This document shows, one piece after another, positions 11,701 through 23,700 of a stretch of DNA of 64,000 nt. Origin of the DNA: Aurelia coerulea (taxonomy: Eukaryota > Cnidaria > Scyphozoa > Semaeostomeae > Ulmaridae); the NCBI GenBank assembly GCA_039566865.1, contig CM076958.1, positions 310,001-374,000 of the forward strand. Reading direction: 5' to 3'. The translations under genes and the position numbers were made by a program. The notes under the pieces were generated by a model. The model had not been told where the DNA came from. It worked only from the letters and a program-made list of their open reading frames with translations, and made no database searches. Position 1 is the stretch's first letter, and every line of letters begins with the position of its first letter.

Positions 11701-14700
11701 TGGCTTAGAATGCATCTCCTAATATTATGCTTGCCTTTAGCGACAAAGAAACACTGATCGTTTTGTGACAATTATGCTCTAAATCAGCGCACGAGGAAAA
11801 TTTTTGAAAACAGATCCTTTACTTTGGCTTAGAATGCATCTCCCAATATCATGCTTGCCTTTAGCGACAAGGAAACCTTTATCGTTTGTGACAGTTTTGC
11901 TATAAGTCAGCGAACGAGGAAAATTTTTGAAGAAAAATACTTTACTTTGGCTTAGAATGCATCTCCTAAGATCATGCTTGCCTTTAGCGACAAGGAAACC
12001 TTGATCGTTTGGTGACAATTATGCTATAAATCAGCGCACGAGGAAAATTTTTGAAAACAGATCCTTTACTTTGGCTTAGAATGCATCTCCCAATATCATG
12101 CTTGCCTTTAGCGACAAGGAAACCTGGATCGTTATGTGACAATTATGCTATACATTATCGCACGAGGACAATTTTTGAAGAAGGATCCTTTACTTTGGCT
12201 TAGAATGCATCTCCCAATATCATGCTTGCCTTTAGCGACAAGGACACCTTGATCAATTTGTGACAGTGATCCTATGAATAAGAGGACGAGGAAAATTTTT
12301 GAAGACAGATACCTTACTTTGGCTTAGAATGCATCTCCTAATATTATGCTTGCCTTTAGCGACAAAGAAACACTGATCGTTTTGTGACAATTATGGTCTA
12401 AATCAGCGCACAAGGAAAAATTTTTGAAAACAGATCCTTTACTTTGGCTTAGAATGCATCTCCCAATATGATGCTTGCCATTAGCGACAAGGAAACCTTT
12501 ATCGTTTGTGACAGTTTTGCTATAAGTCAGCGAACGAGGAAAATTTTTGAAGAAAAATACTTTACTTTGGCTTAGAATGAATCTCCCAATATCATGCTTG
12601 ACTTTAGTGACAAGGAAACCTTGATCGTTTTGTGACAATTATGCTATAAATCAGCGAACGAGGAAAATTTTTGAAGAAAAATACTTTACTTTGGCTTAGA
12701 ATGAATCTCCCAATATCATGCTTGACTTTAGTGACAAGGAAACCTTTATCGTTTTTGACATTATGCTATAAATCAGCGAACGCGGAAAATTTTTGAAGAA
12801 AGATCCTTTACTTTGGCTTAGAATGCATCACGGACTTTGAGTTTTAAGTATAGACGTAATCTTAAGAACAACGACTTCTTTACCGCCGAGCCTAGCAAAA
12901 GCGACTTGCTTTAGTGTGTTTGTCCTCTAAGAAGGTTTTCCCTTATTATCATAGTGTCAGCAGTGTTAGCTTTTGGTAGAAGCGTATACTACCTTTGATG
13001 GATAATATTTTTAACCCATGTCTCCTTTCTTTTTTGGGATTCATACACAAGTGTATGTTTTCCAACGCCACATAACTACCACCACCGGCACCCCAGTGCC
13101 AGGTTGGAGTTTTTGAGTATTTGTAACAGCATTGTTCCTTTGGGACAATCTTTTCACAACAAACACCTTTCATTTTGTGTTAGACCACTTTTTACAAGCC
13201 AATGATTGCTTGCCCTTAAAAATGGAAGCCTGTGCAATTTTGTAATGCATCTAAGAAATTATTTTAAATGCCATCCTCTGCTTTGGCTTAGAACGACTCT
13301 CCCAGTTATTGTCAAGCACTTCTTGTGAATATTCTAAATGTCGTCATTGGTCGACCTTTGCCCAAAACATTTAAAATCGGACCAACTTTGATTCAAACAA
13401 TTGTGGACCGTTCGAGATTCGTCGTGGTTGGTCGGTCCATGAAAAAGTCGGTCCACGAAGTCGGTCCACGAAGTTGGTCCATCCGATTTTGTCGTGGACC
13501 GACTTTTCCCTTTTCAGTAAATTTTTGGACCGACTCAGAAATTATTAGGGGTGTCTCACCCCCCCCCCCACACCCCCCTAATGTGCGCCCCTGTATGTCA
13601 GGTCTTGCACCCGGCTATCTTTCAAACCTTTTCAAGAAAAACTCTGCGCGTGATATCAGTATGAATTTGCGGAATGCCATTGCCGATGTCCTTGTTCCAA
13701 GGATGAAAACTTGCAATGGGCAGAAAGCGATATCTTTCCGGGGTGAAAAGACTTGGAATGAATTGCCTTTGGATGTCAAACAAGCACCCTCTCTTAGCAT
13801 TTTTAAAAGTATGCTGAAGAGTAATTTGCCTCTCTCAGGCTAACTCCTTTGTTTTTCATTTATTTTTTTATTTAGATTGTAAATATAGGTAATTTGATAG
13901 TAATTTTTAGTAACATTGTAAAGTTTGGCACGGCCCCCTGTAAAGCAATCCTCTCGATTGACGGGGCCACCGTGTAAAAATAGTGAAAAATGAAATGAAA
14001 TGAAAACATCGCACCTTAATTGTCTTAGGTACGTAAGGTTTGGGGCTGCAAGATGAATGAGAGGGGGTTGGAAAACCCAGCATCTGGCTCAAATCTTTAA
14101 AAGTATGGGTGTAAAATTCTATTAAACTTTTCTTGAACGAAATGGCTTGAGAGGAACTTAACACATTTTGCTGTAAAAATGCTGTGGAAATGTTTTGAGA
14201 TCTTCATTAGTTTCAAAATGTGCGGCATTTATTATATTCGAGGGTATGACGTCATCAAATTTTCTGAATCAAAAACCAGAAGAGCGATTTGTGCTATATT
14301 GTACTTATTTTAGACCTTCGTAAACTATGGTTTTCTTGAAGATTCTATCATTTTTAAGTTCTATTTAAGCCATGCAATTCAAATAAAATTGCAACAGAAG
14401 TTTACACCCACAATTTTAAAGATTTGAAAGATTTTAGCCCTATGCTCGAAAATCCTGGGACATTTTTGCAACAAATTGTTGAATCTTGGGAATGCTGATT
14501 GGGCACAAGAGGGTAGTCAGCTAGTCATTCATGTGCGCCTTTTTATGTTTGAAATATCAAGAACAATTTATAAGAACTAGTGGGTTTTGTGTCAGAATTT
14601 TTTTCCACAATCCGCAAACCAGAATTAGCGTTAAAGCTGTTGATGTCCATTGCATATCAGTGTAAGACATCAGCTCGTTAGAATTATTGTTCTCGTTTCA

Positions 14701-17700
14701 TAGTTTTTTTTCTATCAAGATTAAAAACCTACATTTATACTTACATTACACTGTACCATCCATAGTGAGGAAAGACATCAAGTCACCGGGTGTTCACTAT
14801 GGATGGTACTTACAATTGAAATTAATTTTCAATACAAAACAAAGAACAAAAACAACAAAATTAAAGATACATTACACAAAACAGACAACAAAACAACAAA
14901 GCTAAGGCAGATTATTGTGGTTTCATAGTGAATGGCATGACAATAATTTGGATTCCCTGCTTTCCCTTGCATATCCCTTCGAAACCTCATGGTGTCTAAA
15001 TTGCTGTTTGGCTTCGTAAGAACAGGCTTTATGATAATTTCCCCCCACGCTTCCCTATGTCTTACTATCAGTTTGTCTGAATTGTTATTTTGGTTTCGTA
15101 GTAATGACAGCTGTGAAGGAGAGTTCGAAAGATTCGAAGGTGATGAACTAAGCAAAAAGATGCAGCCGCAAGATTCTCAGATGAATGAAAAATGTGATTT
15201 CAAGCAGATGTCTGCAATGGAAGCATTCACACACCAAAGCAAAGATATGACGAGAAAAAAACCTGCTCTAACAAAACAAGAATCTTTTGCAAGGTTTGTT
15301 TTCTATTATTTTGCTTTTCAATGTTAGTTTAAAGGTTTATCCTTCCTCTCTATGTGATATTTTGGAGTTTGGAATAATTCTTTGAGCTACTGTATTTGTC
15401 TGCAAGATATTTTTTATCTAAGTTTGGTGGCTAGAAGTTCCTATTTTATTCGTACTTAATGCGATTGCTACAGTGCCCAAAGAGTGTGATCGCCGGCGGT
15501 GAATTGGCGGGAAATATCGACGCAATCTTTTTTTGATATTCAATATAAAAAGTTTACAATAACGAATTACCTAAGACACTATACGAACTATTATACAGAA
15601 CTATACCAAAGGGAGCAAAAGATCATCACTACTCCCTCCCCCTCCCCCCACGGGCCTTTACATGAAAAAAGAAATGAAAAAAAGGAAGAAAAGAAAAAAG
15701 AATTCAATGGTGACTACGCTCACTTGTAACACGCTGATGATAGATCTTGGAAATTGATCCGAAACTTTCTGATATCATCCACTCAGCTTAACCACTCGTC
15801 TACGTCTCTTAGACTTGTCACTTTTTTGTCAACTGGATTTGTCATTTTTCATATTCTTGGACTTGTGATGTTAAAATGGAAATGCTGAAATAATTATAAT
15901 ACCACACAAAATAATTCTCTTTGGCGTCGTTCTTGCCCTCCAAAAAAGAAACAATCAAACAACTAAATATATAACTAAATATACGGTTTCTCCTGACGAT
16001 GACCACAGAGTCGAAACGCGTCGAGAGTAGAAGAATGGAATAAAAGAATCAAAGAACTTCAAATCGTCTTTATTTTTGTGTACATCTTACGATTAAATAT
16101 ACAACTAAATATACAATTATAAGGACAAAATTATACTTGTAAATTAATTAACCATATATGGAAATACAAAATACTATAAATAGAGGTTGATACTTTGAAT
16201 AAATTAGTTTCTCTGAAGATGCCCTAGTGGGCGAAACTAGTTAGCATATAACTGAATAAAAAAAGCGCAAAAGATCAACTCGATGCCTGCTCTCTGTGGA
16301 TGTTGTCCCTCTTCTGCTCATCGTTCACTATATACAATTAAATATACAATTAAACATGCAACTAAATATACAATTAAATATACAATCAGGGAAACAATAT
16401 GTACAAGATCTTTCAGGACATATACTTGAGCCGGTTCACAGAGGACGTCAGGCTGATGATTGATTTATATAGATTGATATTCAGCGGAGATGGATGGTCA
16501 TTTACATTATGTAAGCCTAACAAAATGTGACACGGGCGCAAAAAAGAACAGAGGAGCGGGACTCTGGACAAGAGACTTAAGGAAAATGGATTTATTGGTT
16601 GTTTAATGTAGAGCTAGATTTGTTGTGATCTTAATCAAATAGTCATATCGAGTATATTTCTGTTGAGAGGTCTTTGTCACCATATGATAAAAGTTGTGCC
16701 AAAAGAATGTTTGAAGGATCGATATATGACTGAATCTTTACCTATCAAGAAACTCCAAATCCCTGCTTTGTCATATTTCAGGTCTTAAACTGTTGACAAA
16801 ACTCCATATGCAGTTCAGTGATCTAAATGGACTTCGCTTCAATCATGCTTTTGACTGCCTTAGCCCAGTTTGTTTTTGTGGTAAAGACAATGAAAATAAC
16901 AAGCACTTTCTCCTGCATTGCCCCCTGTACGATGTACTTTGTAGGGATCTCTTTGAGCAGCTCTCTGATGTCCCAGGACTAGATATCGCCAGTATCAATA
17001 ATATAGATGATGATACTCTTTGTCATCGACTTTTGTTTGGGAATCCATCTTTAGGTACTATTTGAAAATAGAGTTATACTGGAAGCGATGATCTTATTCC
17101 TCAAAAATTCTGGCCGATTTGATTGACACAGGAATGCCATATTAACAGCAGCAATTCCCTAATAGTTTTGTGTTTGTGTTTTTTGTTTTGTGTTTTTGTT
17201 TCTCTTTGTTGAGGCAGATTCCTTGGAAAAGATCAAAGCATTGTAACTTTTTTCTAGTTTTACACCTATGAGTTGAAAGGCTCAAATTTTTTACGAGTAA
17301 TGTACCTTAGCTTTGTTGTTTTGCTTTCTGTTTTGTTTGTCGTTATGTTATCTGTTCTGTGGATTGAGAATTAATTTGACTTTGTAAACGCCATCCATAG
17401 TGAAGACCTGATGACTTCATGTCCTTTTTCACTATGGATGCTACAGTGTAATGTAAGTATATATATCGCAGTTTTTTAATTTTCATAGAAGAGAACCTTT
17501 GCCTATGCACTAGGTGTCCTTGGCTAGCTTTTTTGGCAAACAAATATTCTAAGCATGTGCTACAAGGTCTGCCTCCAAGAAGGGACTCCTTTATTTTCTA
17601 TCAGAATAATTTATCTTGAATCGCCATTTCAAGTGTGTCAGTGCCCTAAACAGCTGTTCCTCGGGTGAACCTTATAAATTGTTAATGAATAAGACCCTGA

Positions 17701-20700
17701 TTAACTGTACATGTAGTGATATTCCAAAAACTGCTGTTCTGACCAAAAAATAATCACCGCGTCGGGCCTGGCCGTTTGAGGAGAGCCATAGTTTCGCTCC
17801 CCTCCGGGCTCCTTTTAGATAATGGAAGACAGCTGTAATTGACTCTCCTGAACTGTTCAAAGAAATAAAGTTGCTCCCCTTGAAATTTATTTTTCCTTTG
17901 CCTTCTGTACGTTCATTTAGGAATAGCTCACCTGAACACTACCACGAGAGCTACTTACTGCTCCCCTGCTAAAAATCTTATGGCCAGACCTGCTGCTTTA
18001 GACTAGTCAGAGCTTACATGAATGTACGTTTCAAGTAATTGAGTACTTAGCGTACTCTTTCCTCATGGGACCCCATTCACGATTGACATCTCGACGTTTT
18101 TGATCATTATTGTAATTGCGTGAGAAATATGACATAAGCGCCTAAGGCACAAGCGCCTTTGAACCCTGGGGATACATGGCACTATAAAAATGTCTATATT
18201 ATTATTAAAGTAATCGATTTTGCCAGCAGGCAGGATTTTTTTGTTAGAAGAGTGGAGCTACGTATCTATCTAGTTTAATTTCACCTGTCAGCTTTTGATG
18301 TCGTTGCTCACAATATCATCACCGAACAAACCATTTTAAGATAAAAGAAAATTCTAAGATTCCTTGGCCCTAAAAAAGCAGCTGTAGATTAGGAGGTAAG
18401 GCTTTCAGTTTCAGAGAATTACAGATTGACGTTGCATAACTTTTTTATAATGATTGGGAGGAGATGTCGATTTACTAATATTTTTCTATCAAGCCTTTTT
18501 TGTTGTGTATATTTCACATTTTTATGGGTAGTGCATGAATGCTCGCTACTTTAAAGAAAACGAGAAGTAGATGAACCTTGAACCAACAACACAGGCGCAT
18601 TGTTTTTGAGCGGTGGAGACCCTGAAGAGGGAAAAGTAGCGGCGGCAGTTGTTGCCAGTGGTGTTCTCTCGGCCAGGGTTCCTGCTGTTCAGCTTTATTG
18701 CCTGTGGTAGCCTGACTTCCAGTGTGAAACAGATCCTGGTATATATCCCTATTTGATAGTTTATATGTAGCTCTTTGTAATTGTATATTTGATAGTATTT
18801 AGTTGCATGATGTTTTTTTATGGAATGGCCAGGGAGTAGTCATTGTCTTTTGCCCCCCCTGGCATCGTCCTCGTAGTGTTGTACAGTAGCTCATATGTAA
18901 TGTCTTAGGTACCTTCTTTATGTAAACGTCTTAATTGAATATAAAAAAAAGAAGTGGATGAAGTTACTGAGAAAGAAGAAGTATGAAGCAATATTTTATT
19001 ATTCCAAAATGAATATTTCAGGATAACAGCAACGTTGCCTTGAGGTGAAGAAATCAGATTCATAGCTTGATTGCTTTATTGCTTGATTGACTGATTGGTT
19101 GATTGGTTGATCAATAGATAGATTGCTTGATTAACTGAATTACTGATTGGTTGATTGACTAATTGATTGATTGATAGATTGATCGATTGATCACATAGGG
19201 AATATTGTTAGACAAACAGTAGACCTTTTTCCAACGAAACTAAAGGCACACAGTCGAGGATGTGGTTCGCTAAATGCAAGAATGAAATCACTGTCAAGAT
19301 ATCTGGTTTTTCGTCATCATCTTCTTCAATCTCGGTAATCCAATATGGCGTGGAGGTCTTTCTTTTGACACACAAAAGGTGTCCCCCCCTGGGACGCATT
19401 AGTTGCAAGTTCTTTGGCATAAGTTGCCTCTTTAGTCACAAAAAACCAAACGTCGATGTAATCCTTGGAACTATAACCGTAATAATGATGGAGGGTTCAG
19501 TTGAGTTAAGCTTAGGGTTCAAATCTTTCAAATTTCCAAAAAGGGAATGAAATTTCGTCTCATGCGGAATTTCACACCCACCTTGTTAAAGATTTGAAAG
19601 ATCTTAACCCTATGCTGACTTTTGCCTTTATCGATATTTCTTGGTTTACTGATCGAAGCTGACTTTTCCCGTGAAAATAACAGTGTCAGTTATTTCGATC
19701 AAACCGCCAATTGTGCCAGTCGTTTCACATTATTAAAAATAGCAGGCCCAAGCGAATTGAAAACGATGTTAAACAAAATAACAATACACATTCCATTCCT
19801 AGATATATTCAAATCTCTTATTGTCTGGCATTTTCAAAGCCAAGTTACCTTTTCTTTGATTTGTGGATATTTTTATTAATTTTCAGAAAAGGAAAGTCAA
19901 CATTGTAAGTTTTGTTTATTTGGCTGTCTTGTCTCGTGTTTCAGATTTTCGAATTGAGTTTCAGATTTCCTACATCTAGGCTCGTGTTGTGATTCAACAT
20001 TAGCCCCATAGAGAACTTTATAACTCCCTAATAACAAAATTGTTTAGCATGGTAGAGAACTTTAATGTAGCAGCAACCCCTGATAATGTTCGCATTTCCT
20101 CATAAAGATATTTTCTACATGAGACTGAGAGATGAGGTTAATGTTATTCATTTAATTTCACAGTTTCCAAAGTGTATCATCATTATTAGCAGCAATGGAA
20201 TCAGACCCTGAAGACGTCTTGCAATCTCTGGGATTTCCTGATGCTTCTTGGTCGCCATTTAATCGGATTCCAATTCGCTTTCTCACGAATTCATCACAAG
20301 CTAAAGGAATTGATGTTCAAAAATTTTGCGCCCAGTTCATGGACCAAGGAGATCAGGTATGCCCTCATATTTGTGAATTTATTTGCAAAATATTTTGATG
20401 GTTCGTATCTCTTAAGTTGCATTTGAAAGATATTTTATCTTACATTCACCAAAGCAGCAGAGGAAAAAATGTTCATTCGTGGGAACCTTGGTTATGGCTT
20501 AAAAATTTTGCTGCGAAATATGCCTAACAATCCTCTTGACGAATTTTTATCAATATTTACACGCTAGAAAATTTCTGGGGACTACGTTCCCAGGTTGCGA
20601 TACTTTTCCACCTCTGCAACATAGTTAGGCAAGATAGTTAGACATTGGGTGTACAAGAACTTTGTTTGCCTCCATGACAGCTTCAATCCAACAAGGGGAC

Positions 20701-23700
20701 TAGCTTATCTTGAACACAGACATGTGATTGTGATTGACCGTGTACAAGATTTACCATCGGTTTTTGATAGACGTCTTGAAAACTAGAGAAAATGAGCCAA
20801 GGTTTGTTTTACCCATATCAAATCATTGAACTTGACACGATGAATTCAAAAGATATTTTATCAGGAGATTGATCATTTGATTTATTTGAAGTGGTGGGTG
20901 TAAACAAACCTTAGCTGATTTTGATTTGTTTTCTTTTTTATCAAGCATCTCTTTGGTTGCAGTAATGTTCATATCAACAGCATTATTATCATCAATGGCG
21001 TTTGTTTATTACATTTATGATATGCTTTAGGGTTTTCGTTTCAAAGATATTGTACAAAGAAACTGGGGATTTCGTCGGGCGGGAACGCTCACTGATGACA
21101 GGTCCTTCAAGTGAAACATGTGCCACTGAATAAAAGAGTAATCCCACAAAGCATCAAACCATAGTTTTTTATTACTGAGAGCATTCCGTACTGCCCATAG
21201 ATGTAGGAATGCGGGAGTCCCATGGGGGCACAGGGGCACCTTGCCCCTCCGTGTTTTGAAACTGGCCTACCTTGGCCTAAAAGTTTTCTTCAGCCATTTT
21301 TGAATTCAAAAGTGCTCGAAATGACCCTTCAGAGTGCCGTGCCTCTCCTACTGAGAAGTCCGCCTGTTACACTGCGATGTCATATCGAACGCATGGGATG
21401 AAAGTGGTACTTTCCAAGGCGGTAGCTTTGGAATCCAAACTCACCTCAATTGAAAGCATAAAATGTTTCCAAAACCATATGATTTTCAAAAGTACAGCTT
21501 TAGAATTGATGTAACCAAGGGGCTATGACAACGGGCCATTTTTGAAGTTGCTTCTATATCAAAATTTGTTCAGTTGACCAAGTTCTATGTGTGTGTCATG
21601 CTGGTATCCAAAAGTGCACGATCATGGCAAAAAACAGCACTTATTTCCTGGACTACAAGACTTTCAGGAAGGGGAATGCTGACCACGCCATTTTCCATCT
21701 AAACAGGTCCGTATTCAACAAACTAGACCGCAGTTGAATAAGCCTTCTCGAAACTTATTGTCAACAAATTCTCCAAATCCTAGCACAGCCCAAAATGTAC
21801 ACCGTGCCTATTTTGATGCTAATATGCTTGAAAAACCTTTCCATTGGTTGCTGAGAGCTCCCAGGGGGGGGGGGGGTACTCTCGTATACTTAGGATAGGG
21901 GTGCTCAGATTACTTTTTGGGTCTAAAATTTGGGCAAGACTTATTTTTTTGGGTCAATAATTTGTACAATTATTTTTTTGGGTTCCTGAAATTCTGGATT
22001 ACTTTCTTGGGTCTCAAATATTGGAAAATGTAAAAACATCGGGAAAAACATAATTTGCAAAAGAGATTAAACTCAAATAACATTACTAAAATCAAAATAC
22101 TTAAATCTCCAAATGGATTACGAGAAATTTAATCATTCATGGCACTTTTTCACAGATTTAAGATACCGACTTCATAACCTTTGGGTAAGCTGGGTCAGAA
22201 ATATTTTTTTTGGTCTATTTTTATGCTAGAAATTACTTTTATGGGTTGATGTTTTGTACCCCTTTGTATCCCAGCCTGAGCACCCCTATCCTAAATATAT
22301 CTGAATACCCCCCTGGGTGAGAGCAATGCACGTTGCTGGGACTTAGCTTCACATTATATCGAGGCAAAAGCTATATTTCAAATGAAGCAAGCAGTATCTC
22401 GCAAAAGGTTGATCTGTATCTCATCTCCTCCCTTTGATTTTTAGGAATCTGTCAGTATTGCAGAAGAAGAATCGAAAAAGGGGCTATTAACGAGATTCAG
22501 TCAGAGCAGCATAGATCTGTCCTTGGTAGATAACGAGGATGGAATCCAAGCACGGATCCGCAGAGCCAAATACCGACAATCATCAATACCATCGATAACC
22601 GTAGATATCGAAGATGACGAGATCTCAGGTAGTGATAAGAACTCGCAAACCAGAATGACTGGTTTCTTACGGTTAAGTACAGTCATGGAAGAAAATGAAC
22701 CGAGCAGCCGGAAATCGAGTCTCTCAAGATCATTTTCGAATGAAAAACGAGCGCAATTGCAGAAACAGGAACGCGTGGATGTTACGGATTTAGAAAACTC
22801 GGTTTTTGGTTCTATTGATAAAGAAAATGTGGATATCAACATCGAGGCTGTTGTTACTGAAGAGAAACCGATAAATGAAGATTCAGAAATATTGAAAAAT
22901 GGGGTTGATTCGCAGAAATTAGAAAGACGAGAAAAGTCGTTTGAAAATGGGAACCATAAAATAGATCAACGGACAAACAGTGTTGAAATTATGGCCGATA
23001 ATAGACAGAATTTATTTAATCGACGAATCCAGACAAGTGGAGATGAGACTGGTGAAGGGAAAGAACTGAAATTGTTGATTCCTGATAGAAATAATAACAG
23101 CAAATCTGACAAGAGAATTGAAATCTGTAGACCAGCATTAAATTATATTTCAAATGGAGAAAAGGATCGAAAAGGACATGAAACAAATAAAAATGGAAAT
23201 GAGTTACGTATTCCAGACGTTATTGTGACAGAAAATGAAATCGAGGGACCTTTTGGTGTTACAAAAGTTGCATCAGGACAGGATATAAGTTCAGGGGACC
23301 ACATTGAAGACAAAATTGAAGAGAGTGCACCAAATGTTCAACTGGAAAATTTTGATTCGAAAATTGAAGAGGATGACGTGGAAAGTGTTAGCCCAGTTGA
23401 ATCACTCATTGATAGTATAGAAATAGATGCATGTTCGTTTGCTGACAGCATAGAAATTGAAAATAATTCAAAACAGGACAAACAAGAAATTACCAAGAAT
23501 AATGTGACACCAGGCACAAATTCAGACGAAGATTGTTTTGTAAGACAGTTTTCAGAAGATTCTCTAGAGACGGATGAACCGTCACTTTCGGAGACTAGAA
23601 ATGTATTTATTTTAGAAGAACAACCCATTGAAATGGATGATGTGGTTCCCCCGGATGCTGATCGACCCCCGTCAAGAATTGTTTATAGATCATTGAGGAA

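Larger units (their letters stand above)
11205..14006 (+). mobile_element. LINE 3' end, split by a hAT-like element
   Basis: Left piece ~11205-11295 reads ELNWPTITEMIKCETATITY then KALSG. After the insertion the same frame resumes at ~13602 with LAPGYLSNLFKKNSARD, then WNELPLDVKQAPSLSIFKSM and a stop at 13843. This is the typical C-terminus of a LINE reverse transcriptase. A (AAATG)n tail lies at ~13985-14005. The 5' part is missing. In intron 3. Confidence 0.8.

Noticed and set aside
11779..12638. Minus-strand frames in the 124-bp tandem array
   Set aside because: Repeated peptide arises from the array; unit length 123-125 changes frame between units.
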